Below, piece by piece: positions 34,665 through 42,926 of a DNA stretch of 64,000 nt (position 1 is the stretch's first letter; every line of letters begins with the position of its first letter). Position numbers and translations under genes: made by a program. A model generated the notes under the pieces. The model searched no databases. It was given only the letters and a program-made list of their open reading frames with translations, and was not told the origin of the DNA. Where the stretch lies: positions 1,054,001-1,118,000 of the forward strand of contig NZ_SOBN01000001.1 of assembly GCF_004365705.1 (NCBI RefSeq). The letters are read 5' to 3'. The DNA comes from Streptomyces sp. 846.5 (GTDB lineage Bacteria; Actinomycetota; Actinomycetes; Streptomycetales; Streptomycetaceae).

Positions 34665-35498
34665 ATGGACTGGAACATACGCAGGGTCGAAGACGTACTC
34701 AGACTCCTGGACGACCTGTTCGCCCCCGAGGCGGACCGCTGGACGCCGGCCCACGGCGGTGCCTGGTGGGACAGCTTCTACGCGGACCGCTCCAGGCCGA
34801 TCCCGTTCTTCGTCGCCAAGCCGGACGAAAGCCTGGTCTCCTACCTGGACCGTGGCCTGATTTCCCCCGACCGGCCCCTGGACCTGGGGTGCGGCCCGGG
34901 CCGGAACGCCCTGTACCTGGCCTCACGCGGTTTCCGAGTGGACGCCGTCGACCTCTCCCCCGCCGCCATAGCCTGGGCCGAGGAACGGGCCCGCGAGTCC
35001 GGGACGGACGCCGACGTCCGGTTCCGCTGCGACGACGCCTTCGCACTCACCACCGCCGAATTCACCGGCCCCTACGACCTGATCTGCGACTCGGGCTGCT
35101 TCCACCACCTGCCCCCGCATCGCCGGATCAGCTACCTCGACCTCCTCGCCCGCGTCCTCGCCCCGGGCGGCCACTTGGCCCTCAGCTGCTTCGCCTCCGG
35201 CGCGATGGGCTCCGAGCTCCCCGACGCGGACTTCTACCGCGACTCCCGCCTCCACGGCGGCCTCGCCTACACCCCGGCATCCCTGCGCCGAATCTTCTCC
35301 GACCTGACGGAGGTGGAACTGCGCCGCATGCACGACGAACCCCCCGAGTCCCCCCTCTTCGGCGAACCCTTCCTCTGGACGGCCCTGTTCCGCCGCGACC
35401 CCCGAACCGCGCCGCCCGGACCTGCCGCCCCGGGGTCCGTCGCGCGACCGAGCCCCCGTCCCGACGCCGCCTCTGACGTGCGCGATTGCTCCCGGTGA
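34665..35498 (+). CDS. Class I SAM-dependent methyltransferase
   Basis: 277 residues. Motif I PLDLGCGPGRNALYLASRGF, then VDAVDLSPAAIAWAEERA and LICDSGCFHHLPPHRR: the tellurite-resistance/thiopurine-like Methyltransf_25 type. The last 35 residues are Pro/Arg-rich and may be a drifted extension. AAGGGGG precedes the ATG. Adjacent to the repeat-rich non-coding region. Confidence 0.87.
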   Translation: MDWNIRRVEDVLRLLDDLFAPEADRWTPAHGGAWWDSFYADRSRPIPFFVAKPDESLVSYLDRGLISPDRPLDLGCGPGRNALYLASRGFRVDAVDLSPAAIAWAEERARESGTDADVRFRCDDAFALTTAEFTGPYDLICDSGCFHHLPPHRRISYLDLLARVLAPGGHLALSCFASGAMGSELPDADFYRDSRLHGGLAYTPASLRRIFSDLTEVELRRMHDEPPESPLFGEPFLWTALFRRDPRTAPPGPAAPGSVARPSPRPDAASDVRDCSR

Positions 35499-36187
35499 TC
35501 CGCCGTCGCCTCCGTGGGGCACGCCGGTCGTTCCCGGGCCGGGGTGGCTCGGCTCCGCCTCGCGGCAACCACGAGGAGCGGGGCGGGAGGCGGGGCGTGC
35601 GTTGCCGGGTGCGCGCCGGTGCCAGGGCTGCAGAAACGTTCCTCCCGTGCGTCTCGGCTGAACCGGTGTCACTTTTCGTACACCGGGTCACTTTTGGTAC
35701 ACGAATCTCGGGATTAATCGGGCATAACGGCAAGATCAAGTGTCACCTTGTCCCAAAAGTGACCCCGGTTCGCCCGATGCACACAGTTTTGGGGTCACTC
35801 GACCTACTTTGGGGTCACTCGTCCGACGATTTCTGCCCGCTATGTTCGATATGGCATCGAAAGAGTGACCCAAAAGTAGGTCGAGTGACCCCAAATCGGT
35901 GAACTCGCCCCGCCCCGCGCCCCCGGCGAGCGCTTCGCGCCGGACCCAGGCCGCCCCCGGCCCTTGTCGCGCGGCGAATCCGCTTCTTTCCGGGCGCGAG
36001 CCCGGGAGACGGCGGGCCACTCGCCCCACCACACGCTGCCGTTGCAACCGTGGAGCGTCCCCGCACCCACCCCGCGCGTGCGCTCCACATCGCCAAGTGT
36101 CCGGCTGCACCCCCGAACGCCGTCTCCACCGTTGTCCACGAAGCGTGGACAGGTTCGCTCCTGGCGCGCCCGTGGACGTTCGATACT
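35499..36187. other. 689-bp stretch without a convincing gene
   Basis: Apart from the repeat cluster (35665-35895) I see only low-complexity GC-rich sequence, long shadow frames on both strands, and a 7-bp-arm palindrome GTCCACG AAG CGTGGAC at 36134-36150. Codon patterns here do not resemble the neighbouring genes. Confidence 0.6.
35665..35895. repeat. Cluster of GTCACTTTTGG-type repeats with a 33-bp inverted repeat
   Basis: Direct copies GTCACTTTTCGTACAC and GTCACTTTTGGTACAC lie about 18 bp apart (35669-35684, 35687-35702). GGGTCACTTTTGG (35685-35697) pairs perfectly with CCAAAAGTGACCC (35753-35765). A 33-bp inverted repeat (35788-35820 and 35863-35895, one mismatch; each arm contains two GGGTCACTC motifs) brackets a 42-bp A/T-richer loop. 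Multiple copies of a binding-site-like motif in both orientations resemble the ends of a transposable element (IS21-type ends are one possibility) or a replication/transfer site. No reading frame lies inside. Confidence 0.75.
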
Positions 36188-36337
36188 GTGGGTCCGACGG
36201 GATCCGAGCCGCAGCGCGCGGTCCTCGCAGATGTACCCCGAGACGTACTGGGCGCGACGCTGCTCGGCTTCTGCGCCGCCGTATTCGTGGCCGGCTCTCT
36301 GTCTGCCGCCCTGTGGGCGCTGACGCGAGCACGGTGA
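36188..36337 (+). CDS. Possible small membrane protein (49 aa)
   Basis: GTG start; a hydrophilic stretch of about 20 residues, then one membrane helix (DVLGATLLGFCAAVFVAGSL region) and a short basic tail ending TRAR. About three quarters of third positions are G/C. A strong terminator hairpin lies 42 bp downstream. GATACT abuts the start codon, which fits neither a leadered nor an ideal leaderless transcript, so the exact start is uncertain. Confidence 0.35.
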   Translation: MGPTGSEPQRAVLADVPRDVLGATLLGFCAAVFVAGSLSAALWALTRAR

Positions 36338-36378
36338 GGTCCGCGCCGGGTGGCGGGAGTTGGTCCGGAACAGGACTT

Positions 36379-36414
36379 GCCGCCCCTCTGCGAGTGCGGA
36401 GGGGCGGCGGGTTT
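36379..36414. terminator. Bidirectional terminator hairpin
   Basis: GCCGCCCCTC (36379-36388) and GAGGGGCGGC (36399-36408) form a perfect 10-bp stem with a 10-nt loop, followed by GGGTTT on the plus strand. It lies 10 bp past the end of the leftward ABC transporter operon and after the small plus-strand ORF, so it can serve both. Confidence 0.75.
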
Positions 36415-36423
36415 GACGGAACG

Positions 36424-37461
36424 TCAGGAGTTGGTGAGAGGGAGGCCGGGCGGGTTGACCTGGGAGGTGGGGACGGCCTCGTTGGAGAGGTTCCAGGCGG
36501 CCAGCCACTTGGCGTAGTCGCCGCTCTTGATGAGGTAGTTGATGGCGTCGGCGAGCGGCTTGGCCAGGCCGTCGCCCTTCTTGGTGGTGGCGGCGATCAG
36601 CCCCTGGAGGCTGGCGCCGGCGCCGGAGAACTTGCCGGCGCTGCGGGTCGCATTGGACGTCTTCGCGGTCTGGGTGATGTGGTAGGCGAGTTCCGGGTTG
36701 GGCTCGAAGTAGGCGTCGATCTTGCCCGAGTCCAGGGCGAGGTACGTGCTGTTGCCGTCGGGGTAGTACTTGATGGTGAGGGTCTTGCCCTCAGCCTTGA
36801 GCGAGGACTGCCACTTCTCCAGGATCTTCTCCTGGTTGGTGCCCGCGCCCACCGCGACGGTCTTCCCGGCCAGGCTCTCCGCCGTACCGTCGAAGTTCCA
36901 GGTGCTGCTCTTGAGGACCTCGAAGCCGAGGTTGTCCTGGCGGTAGCTGGCGAAGTCGTACTTGGTCTTGCGCTGCTCGGTGTCGGTGATGTTGGAGAAG
37001 CCCACGTCGTTCTTGCTGCTGTCGATGCCGACGAAGAGGTTGTCCCAGGTCGCGTTGGACAGCACTGGCTTGAGCCCGAGGACCGCCGCGACCAGCCGGC
37101 CGATGTCGGGCTCGGAGCCGGTGAGGGTCTTCTGGTCGGAGCCGGTGTAGCCGAGCGGCGCGGATCCCGCGGGAAGCAGGCCGAGACCGATGGTGAGCTG
37201 GCCGCTGTCGCGCACCGACGCGGGCAGCTCGGCCCGGATCGAGTCGACCTGGGGGACGGTGAGGTCGACCTCGGTCGCGGCCCCGTTCGAGAGCGCGCCG
37301 ACAGCGACCACGGTGCTGCCGGCCGGCGCGGAAGCGCCTGCGGCCGCGGTCACCGTCTTGGCGGTGGTGCTGCTCCCGCAGGCGGTCAGCCCGATGGCGA
37401 GGGCGCTCAGAGCGGCGGTGGCGGGGATGAGGCGGACTCGTCTGGACACGGCGCTGGACAT
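36424..37461 (-). CDS. ABC transporter substrate-binding lipoprotein, polar amino-acid type (set 1)
   Basis: 345 residues: lipoprotein signal with lipobox LTACG (Cys about 28), a linker, then a family 3 (SBP_bac_3) domain with LTIGLGLLPAGSAPLGYTG, DIGRLVAAVLGLKP, DVGFSNITDTEQRK and DAYFEPNPELAYHI. AGGAGA precedes the ATG. Last gene of the leftward sulfur-linked operon. The ligand is probably a sulfur amino acid or derivative, judged from the SAM-IV control and monooxygenase neighbours. Confidence 0.9.
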   Translation of the reverse strand: MSSAVSRRVRLIPATAALSALAIGLTACGSSTTAKTVTAAAGASAPAGSTVVAVGALSNGAATEVDLTVPQVDSIRAELPASVRDSGQLTIGLGLLPAGSAPLGYTGSDQKTLTGSEPDIGRLVAAVLGLKPVLSNATWDNLFVGIDSSKNDVGFSNITDTEQRKTKYDFASYRQDNLGFEVLKSSTWNFDGTAESLAGKTVAVGAGTNQEKILEKWQSSLKAEGKTLTIKYYPDGNSTYLALDSGKIDAYFEPNPELAYHITQTAKTSNATRSAGKFSGAGASLQGLIAATTKKGDGLAKPLADAINYLIKSGDYAKWLAAWNLSNEAVPTSQVNPPGLPLTNS

Positions 37462-37531
37462 GGTTCTCCTGGGGATTCTTGGTGCTGTGCTTGCGGATGG
37501 GAGTGTGAGAAAGGGTGGGACGGGAGGGTGG

Positions 37532-38332
37532 TCAGAGGACCTTGCTGAGGAACTCCCGAGTGCGCGGGTGCTGCGGGTTGTCCAGCACCTCCGCCGGGGT
37601 CCCCTGTTCGAGGACATGGCCGCCGTCGAGGAAGACGACCAGGTCGGCGACCTCGCGGGCGAAGCCGATCTCATGGGTGACCACGATCAGGGTGGTGCCG
37701 CTGCCTGCCAGGTCCTTGATGACGGCCAGCACCTCGCCGACCAGCTCCGGGTCGAGCGCCGAGGTCGGTTCGTCGAACAGGATCAGGCCGGGCTTCTGCG
37801 CGAGCGCCCGGGCGATGGCGAACCGCTGCTGCTGACCGCCGGACAGCTGGCGCGGGTAGGCGTCCGCCTTGTCGCCGAGACCCACCCGGGCGAGCAGCTC
37901 GAGCGCGGTCGCACGCGCCTCCTCCTTGGTGGCCCGGCCGGTCGCCACCGGCGCGGCGGCGACGTTCTCCAGCGCGGTCAGGTGCGGGAAGAGGTTGAAG
38001 CCCTGGAACACGAAGCCGATCCCGGCGCGCTGGGCGAGGATCGCCCGTTCGCCCAGCTCCTTGAGCCGATCGCCGTGCCGGCGGACGCCGATCAGCTCGC
38101 CGTTGACGCTGACGTGCCCGATGTCGAGCTGCTCCAGGTGGTTGATAGCCCGCAGCAGGGTGGACTTCCCCGATCCGGACGGGCCGAGGATCACCGCGAC
38201 CTGTCCGGGCTGGACGGTGAGGTCCACTCCGTCCAGCACTCGGTTGGTCCCGTACCACTTGTGCGCGCCGCGGACCTCGACGGCGGCGGCCGTGGTGGCC
38301 AGGGCAGTCGCCGAGGTGGTGGTGCCGCTCAT
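37532..38332 (-). CDS. ABC transporter ATPase, polar amino-acid type (set 1)
   Basis: 266 residues of the GlnQ/TcyC class. Walker [15 protein letters not shown]-loop in [13 protein letters not shown], signature [15 protein letters not shown], Walker [21 protein letters not shown] and switch His in [14 protein letters not shown]. Start overlaps the permease stop (ATGA). Pairs with permease 38329-39345 and the binding protein on either side. Confidence 0.93.
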   Translation of the reverse strand: MSGTTTSATALATTAAAVEVRGAHKWYGTNRVLDGVDLTVQPGQVAVILGPSGSGKSTLLRAINHLEQLDIGHVSVNGELIGVRRHGDRLKELGERAILAQRAGIGFVFQGFNLFPHLTALENVAAAPVATGRATKEEARATALELLARVGLGDKADAYPRQLSGGQQQRFAIARALAQKPGLILFDEPTSALDPELVGEVLAVIKDLAGSGTTLIVVTHEIGFAREVADLVVFLDGGHVLEQGTPAEVLDNPQHPRTREFLSKVL

Positions 38333-39345
38333 GAGTTCACCGTTCTTCCGAAGTCGGCGCGTTCGCGCAGCTGTCGCAGGCTCGCTCGAAGCTTCTGCAG
38401 GGGCGTCGGCGGGACGGTGCGGAGCGCGCCGCGCGAGTAGTGGCGCTCCACGTAGAACTGCACGACGGAGACGACGCTGGTCAGGATCACGTACCAGACG
38501 GTGGCCACCAGCAGCAGCGGGACCACGTCGCCGGGGTAGGTGCTGCCCATGTTCTGGACCTCGCCGAACAGGTCGAGCAGCGAGACGTAGAACACCAACG
38601 AGGTGCCCTTGATCAGCCCGATGAGCTGGTTGACGTAGGCCGGGACGATGGCCCGCAGCGCCTGCGGCAGGACGATGCGCCGGAACTGGTAGACCTTCGG
38701 CAGCCCGAGTGCGGCGGCCGCCTCGTGCTGTCCCTGGTCGACGGAGAGGATGCCGGCCCGGACCACCTCGGCGGCGTAGGCGGCCTCGTTGAGGCTGAGG
38801 CCGAGCGTCGCCACCACCATGTCGGTGGCCAGCGCCGACTCGTTGAAGTGGACGAAGCCGGGGCCGAAGGGCACCCCGAGACTGAGCGTCTTGTAGAGCG
38901 CACTGAAGTTGTAGAGCACCAGCAGCACGACGATCAGCGGGACCGAGCGGAACAGCCAGATGTAGGTCCAGCTGACGGCGCGGAGGATCGGGTTCTTGGA
39001 CTGCCTCGCCAGTGCCAGCACGATGCCGCCGACCAGGCCGAGCACCGCGCTCAGCGCGGCGACCTCCAGGGTGATCAGCAGGCCCTGCAGGATCACCGGC
39101 CGGGCGAACCAGTACTGGAAGCGGTCCCACTGGTAGAACGGGTTGGTGATCAGCCCGTGCGCGAGCTGGGCGACCAGGACCAGGACCACGACGGTCGCGA
39201 TCCAGCGTCCTGGATGCCGCAGCGGGATGACCCGCTGCCGGGACAGGGGTGCGGCGGCCGGCGCGTCGGACGCCGGTGCGGGGGCCTCGCCCGGCGGTCT
39301 GTCGGCGACCGCGAGCGACGGGGCGGGGAGGGACTGCTCGGTCAT
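38329..39345 (-). CDS. ABC transporter permease, polar amino-acid type (set 1)
   Basis: 338 residues: a Pro/Ala-rich cytoplasmic N-terminus (about 1-45), an extra helix, then the HisM/GlnP-type five-helix core beginning FARPVILQGLLITLEVAALSAVLGL. The EAA loop is [28 protein letters not shown]. Such proteins usually act as homodimers. Followed by its ATPase gene with a 4-bp overlap. Confidence 0.92.
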   Translation of the reverse strand: MTEQSLPAPSLAVADRPPGEAPAPASDAPAAAPLSRQRVIPLRHPGRWIATVVVLVLVAQLAHGLITNPFYQWDRFQYWFARPVILQGLLITLEVAALSAVLGLVGGIVLALARQSKNPILRAVSWTYIWLFRSVPLIVVLLVLYNFSALYKTLSLGVPFGPGFVHFNESALATDMVVATLGLSLNEAAYAAEVVRAGILSVDQGQHEAAAALGLPKVYQFRRIVLPQALRAIVPAYVNQLIGLIKGTSLVFYVSLLDLFGEVQNMGSTYPGDVVPLLLVATVWYVILTSVVSVVQFYVERHYSRGALRTVPPTPLQKLRASLRQLRERADFGRTVNS

Positions 39346-39363
39346 CGGAGGGTTCCTCCCGAT

Positions 39364-40341
39364 TCAGAAGGTGGTGGGCGGGTTGACGACCGAGCTGGTG
39401 ACGCCGGTGTCCGGCACCCCCCACTTGGCGAAGATCTTGGTGTAGTCGCCGGTGGCGATGAGCTTGTTGACCGCGTCGCTGAGCACCTTGGCCAGCGGCG
39501 AACCCTTGGCGGTGACGAAGCCGACCGGGGTGGTGCCGACCCGGCCGAGGTACTTGGTGCCGGGGATGTGCGCCGCGTCGTACTTCAGCGCCAGGGTGGG
39601 CCCGAACTCGATGTCGATCTTCCCGTTGGCCAGGCCGAGGAAGATCGGCGCGGTGTCGGCGAAGTACTGCACCTTGTAGGGGCTCTTACCGGCTGCGGCG
39701 CACTTGGACGCGCCATCGGTGAGGAGCTGCTGGAAGGTCGTCCCCGGGCTCGTCGCGACGTTGTACCCGCAGAGGTCGGTGATGCTGGTGGCGCTGTCGA
39801 TCTTCAGTCCGGCGGCGCCGAGGAAGGACTGACCGTCCTTCAGATAGGTGGTGAAGTCGACGACCTTCTCCCGGGCCTTGGTGGCACCGAAGTTGGACAT
39901 GCCGACGTCGTACTTCCCGTTCTGTACACCGGGGATGATCGTGGGGAAGGTGCCGTACTGCACGTCCCAGCTGATGCCCAGCACCTTGGCGACCGCATCA
40001 CGCAGGTCGACGTCCAGACCGACGACCTTGCCGTCCGGGGTCTGGCCGCCGTGCGGAAGACCCGAGGTTCCCACCACCTTGACGCTGCCCAGCGTGAGCG
40101 AGCCGCTGCTGCGGACCGCTGCCGGGAGTTCCGCCTTCAGCGCGGGGTCGGCCTGGATCGAGGAGACCACGTCCTGGGTGGGTATCGCCGTCGACGACGC
40201 CTGGGTGGAGCCGCTCGACGATGCGCCCGCGGCAGGGGTCACCGTCGTGCCGGAGCTCGATCCGCAGGCGGTGAGCAGGGCGAGGGCGGCAGAGGCCGTG
40301 ATGGCGGCGACGGCGTTGCGTGGGAGATGACGCATCGTCAC
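39364..40341 (-). CDS. ABC transporter substrate-binding lipoprotein, polar amino-acid type (set 2)
   Basis: 325 residues: lipobox LLTACG (Cys about 26), a Ser/Thr-rich linker, then an SBP_bac_3 domain with GGQTPDGKVVGLDVDLRDAVAKVLG, VGMSNFGATKAREKVVDF and ANGKIDIEFGPTLALKY. A mature cysteine pair (DLCGYN and SKCAAAG) may form a disulphide. GTG start with AAAGG 8 nt upstream; the ATG two codons later is an alternative. About 45% like the set-1 protein by eye, so the two transporters probably differ in ligand. Confidence 0.88.
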   Translation of the reverse strand: MTMRHLPRNAVAAITASAALALLTACGSSSGTTVTPAAGASSSGSTQASSTAIPTQDVVSSIQADPALKAELPAAVRSSGSLTLGSVKVVGTSGLPHGGQTPDGKVVGLDVDLRDAVAKVLGISWDVQYGTFPTIIPGVQNGKYDVGMSNFGATKAREKVVDFTTYLKDGQSFLGAAGLKIDSATSITDLCGYNVATSPGTTFQQLLTDGASKCAAAGKSPYKVQYFADTAPIFLGLANGKIDIEFGPTLALKYDAAHIPGTKYLGRVGTTPVGFVTAKGSPLAKVLSDAVNKLIATGDYTKIFAKWGVPDTGVTSSVVNPPTTF

Positions 40342-40435
40342 GGTGGATCCTTTCGGGAGGTCGAAACGGCCGGGAAGAAGGCAAGGAGGTGCCGTAGTAA
40401 GGGCGTTGGGGGCCTGCTGCTAGAGCAGCGCGCCG

Positions 40436-41239
40436 CTACAGGACCGCGGCGAGGAAGGCACGGGCCCGGTCGTGGCTGGGGTTGGCGAGGACGTCTGCGG
40501 GGGCGCCGGACTCGATGATCCGTCCGCCGTCGAGGAAGACGACGGAGTCGGCGACCTCCCTGGCGAAGCCGATCTCATGGGTGACCACGATCATGGTCAT
40601 TCCGCTCAGAGCGAGGTCCTTCATCACCGCCAGTACCTCGCCGACGAGTTCGGGGTCCAGCGCGCTGGTCGGCTCGTCGAACAGCAGCAGCTTCGGCTCC
40701 ATGGCCAGGGCGCGGGCGATCGCCACCCGCTGCTGCTGACCCCCGGACAGCTGCCGGGGGTAGGCGCTCTCGCGCCCGCCCAGTCCCACCCGCTCCAGCA
40801 GTTCCCTCGCCTGCAGCGCGGCCGACTTCCTGGTGAGGCTCCGGACGGCGACCGGGGCCTCGGTGATGTTGTCCAGCACGGTCAGATGCGGGAACAGGTT
40901 GAACTGCTGGAACACCATGCCGACCGCGGCCCGCTGCCTGGTGATCGTCCGATGCCCCAACTCGTGCAGCCTGCTGCCGTGGTGGCGGTAGCCCACGATC
41001 TCGCCGCCCACCTCGACGAAGCCGGCGTCGGGCTTCTCCAGGTGGTTGATGCTGCGCAGCAGGGTGGACTTGCCCGAGCCCGAGGGCCCCAGAAGCACGG
41101 TCACCTCTCCCTCCCGCACGTCCAGGTCGATGCCGTCCAGGACCAGGTTCGCGCCGAAGCTCTTGCGCAGTCCGCGGATGCGGACCAGGGGGGCCACCGG
41201 CGACGGGGCCGCCAGGGTCTGCTGCTCGTCCGTACTCAT
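40436..41239 (-). CDS. ABC transporter ATPase, polar amino-acid type (set 2)
   Basis: 267 residues. Walker [15 protein letters not shown]-loop [13 protein letters not shown], signature [15 protein letters not shown], Walker [18 protein letters not shown], switch His [12 protein letters not shown]. Closely resembles the set-1 ATPase along its whole length, indicating an ancient duplication of the transporter. Overlaps the permease stop by 4 bp. Confidence 0.93.
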   Translation of the reverse strand: MSTDEQQTLAAPSPVAPLVRIRGLRKSFGANLVLDGIDLDVREGEVTVLLGPSGSGKSTLLRSINHLEKPDAGFVEVGGEIVGYRHHGSRLHELGHRTITRQRAAVGMVFQQFNLFPHLTVLDNITEAPVAVRSLTRKSAALQARELLERVGLGGRESAYPRQLSGGQQQRVAIARALAMEPKLLLFDEPTSALDPELVGEVLAVMKDLALSGMTMIVVTHEIGFAREVADSVVFLDGGRIIESGAPADVLANPSHDRARAFLAAVL

Positions 41240-42309
41240 GACAGGCCCGCCAGTTCGCGTCCGCTGCGGCCGTTCGCACCGAACAGCGGGACGTTGCCGC
41301 GGAACAGCTGCCAGAATCCGGCGCCGCTGCCGCCGCGGCGGTTGCTGCCGCGGGCGTAGCGGCGCTCGACGAAGAACTGTCCGATCGAGAGCAGCGTGGT
41401 GAGGATGATGTACCAGAGGGTCGCGACCAGCAGCAGCGGGATGATCAAGTAGTTCTGGTTGTAGATGAGTTCGGACGAGTAGAGCAGGTCCTGCACCGCG
41501 ATCACGCTGACGATGGAGGTCGCCTTCAGCATGCCGATCAGCAGGTTGCCGGAGGCCGGAATGATCGCCGGCATCGCCTGCGGCAGCACGATCCTGCGGA
41601 AGATCCTGGCCCGGCCCAGGCCCAGCGCCTCAGCGGCCTCGGTCTGACCGTGCTCCACGGACAGGATGCCGCCCCTGACGATCTCGGAGGCGAAGGCCGC
41701 CACATCCAGGGTGAGCCCGACGTAGGCGGCGAGAATGCCGCTGAACAGGTGCGCGGTCCGCACCGTCACGAACTCGTGCCCGAACGGGATCCCCAGCGAC
41801 AACTGCGGGTACAGCGACGCGAGTTCGTACCAGAAGAGCAGCTGGACCAGCGGTGGCACCGAGCGCACCAGCCAGACGAAACCGAAACTCAGCGAGCGCA
41901 GCACCGGGTTGCCGGACAGCCGCATGGCGGCGACCCCGATGGCGAGCAGATAGCCGGTCGACATGACCGCCGCGGTCAGCCACAGCGTCAGGACCAGGCC
42001 GTTCACGATCGACCCGTTGAGGAAGTAGCTGCCGACCACGTCCCACTGGAACCGCTTGTTGGTCAGCAGGGTGTGCACGAGCATCGCCAGCAGGACGAGG
42101 AGGGCGAGCGCGGAGACCCACTGGCCGGGGCGGCGCAGCGGGACGAGCCTCGCGGCGAGCAGCTGTCCGTCCTCGGGGCGCTCGTGCAGTGGGCGGTCGG
42201 CGGCGGGGCGGTCAGTGGTGGGGTGGTCGGCGGCGGGCTGGTCGATGCTCCCCGGAGGGGGAGGCTCTGGCGCGACAGCGGTGCGCGCGGAGGTGTCCGG
42301 ACTGCTCAT
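41236..42309 (-). CDS. ABC transporter permease, polar amino-acid type (set 2)
   Basis: 357 residues: a long disordered N-terminus (about 1-60) with [17 protein letters not shown] repeats, an extra helix, then the HisM-type core ([21 protein letters not shown]) and EAA loop [23 protein letters not shown]. First structural gene after the leftward leader; no good ribosome site lies before the ATG, which may matter for leader-dependent control. Confidence 0.9.
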   Translation of the reverse strand: MSSPDTSARTAVAPEPPPPGSIDQPAADHPTTDRPAADRPLHERPEDGQLLAARLVPLRRPGQWVSALALLVLLAMLVHTLLTNKRFQWDVVGSYFLNGSIVNGLVLTLWLTAAVMSTGYLLAIGVAAMRLSGNPVLRSLSFGFVWLVRSVPPLVQLLFWYELASLYPQLSLGIPFGHEFVTVRTAHLFSGILAAYVGLTLDVAAFASEIVRGGILSVEHGQTEAAEALGLGRARIFRRIVLPQAMPAIIPASGNLLIGMLKATSIVSVIAVQDLLYSSELIYNQNYLIIPLLLVATLWYIILTTLLSIGQFFVERRYARGSNRRGGSGAGFWQLFRGNVPLFGANGRSGRELAGLS

Positions 42310-42421
42310 GGGGGTGTGATTTCCGTCCCGTGAGGACGCGGCATCGCGCCGTGCGGGCACGGCGAGACGGCGTGAAGGGGGGCGACAGGTGCCGAGGAGG
42401 GAGGCGAGAAGGCGTGCGGGG

Positions 42422-42520
42422 TCAGCAGACCGCGGACGTCCCCGGACACGGACACAGGGCACTGCTCACCCGCAGCAGATCGACGTGGCGACGCGAGTAC
42501 GTACCGGCTGGCCGACGCAC
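42422..42520 (-). CDS. Leader peptide (32 aa) of the ABC transporter operon
   Basis: Starts at GTG with GGAGGTGAG 4-5 nt upstream, immediately after the SAM-IV aptamer, and ends 112 bp before the permease gene. The peptide contains GTYSRRHVDLLRVSSALCPC and ends in cysteine (three Cys in all). The RRHVDLLRVSSALC core is the signature of the short 'putative leader peptides' found before sulfur genes in streptomycetes. It may act as a cysteine-responsive attenuation or coupling peptide; that mechanism is inferred. Confidence 0.85.
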   Translation of the reverse strand: MRRPAGTYSRRHVDLLRVSSALCPCPGTSAVC

Positions 42521-42529
42521 TGCTCTCAC

Positions 42530-42651
42530 CTCCGCTTTCGATCTCGCGCTTACAGGACTGGGGCGTCCCGTCGGGTCGTCACCTGGAGCACCCCGCCGCG
42601 TCGGAGGGTTGCCGGTCAGCAAGCCAGGGCTTGACGCTGACGCTCATAACC
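42530..42651 (-). promoter_or_regulatory. SAM-IV riboswitch upstream of the ABC transporter leader
   Basis: The minus-strand transcript reads GGTTATGAGCGTCAGC, AAGCCCTGGCTTGCTGACC, GGCAACCCTCCGACGCGG, GGGGTGCTCCAGGTGACGACC, then the downstream CAGTCCTGTAAGCGCG region. This matches the SAM-I/SAM-IV core (GGCAACC and GGTGC ligand-binding segments) with the SAM-IV-specific 3' pseudoknot arm. Aptamer start coincides with the predicted transcription start. Recognised from memory of the SAM-IV consensus. Confidence 0.85.
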
Positions 42652-42658
42652 AGGGAAC

Positions 42659-42788
42659 ACCGTAACCCGTCCGGCTGCTTTAGACAATGCCTATCTGTTC
42701 GATAGAGATTCGGCAGGGCCCCGGACGGCCTGCGCGATCCCCAGTCGATCAGTGGGGATTGTGTTCGGCACCCATCCGGAGTTAGCGT
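42659..42788. promoter_or_regulatory. Divergent promoters and two palindromes between the SAM-IV elements
   Basis: Minus strand: TTGTCT (42682-42687) and TACGGT (42659-42664), 17-bp spacer. Plus strand: TTGTGT (42759-42764) and TAGCGT (42783-42788), 18-bp spacer. Both predict starts at the first base of the respective aptamer. Between them lie CTATC TGTTC GATAG (near 42691-42705) and ATCCCCA N9 TGGGGAT (42737-42759), the latter touching the rightward -35 box; both are candidate operators. Confidence 0.7.
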
Positions 42789-42793
42789 GTGAG

Positions 42794-42915
42794 CAGGTTA
42801 CGAGCGTCAGCAACAAGCCCTGGCTGGCTGACCAGCAACCCTCCGACGCGGCGGGGTGCTCCAGGTGACGACCCGACAGGACGGCGCAGTCCTGTAAGCG
42901 CGCAAGCTGAACCGG
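42794..42915 (+). promoter_or_regulatory. SAM-IV riboswitch upstream of the monooxygenase leader
   Basis: Reads GGTTACGAGCGTCAGC, AAGCCCTGGCTGGCTGACC, AGCAACCCTCCGACGCGG, GGGGTGCTCCAGGTGACGACC and CAGTCCTGTAAGCGCGCAAGC. It is an inverted, roughly 85% identical copy of the element at 42530-42651, again followed directly by a leader peptide. Expected to lower expression of the flavin monooxygenase operon when SAM is plentiful. Confidence 0.87.
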
Positions 42916-42926
42916 AGGTGTGAGCA

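Noticed and set aside
35899-37548. A 549-codon plus-strand frame over the repeat region and the binding-protein gene
   Set aside because: Repetitive Gly/Val/Asp sequence antisense to a clear SBP_bac_3 lipoprotein gene.
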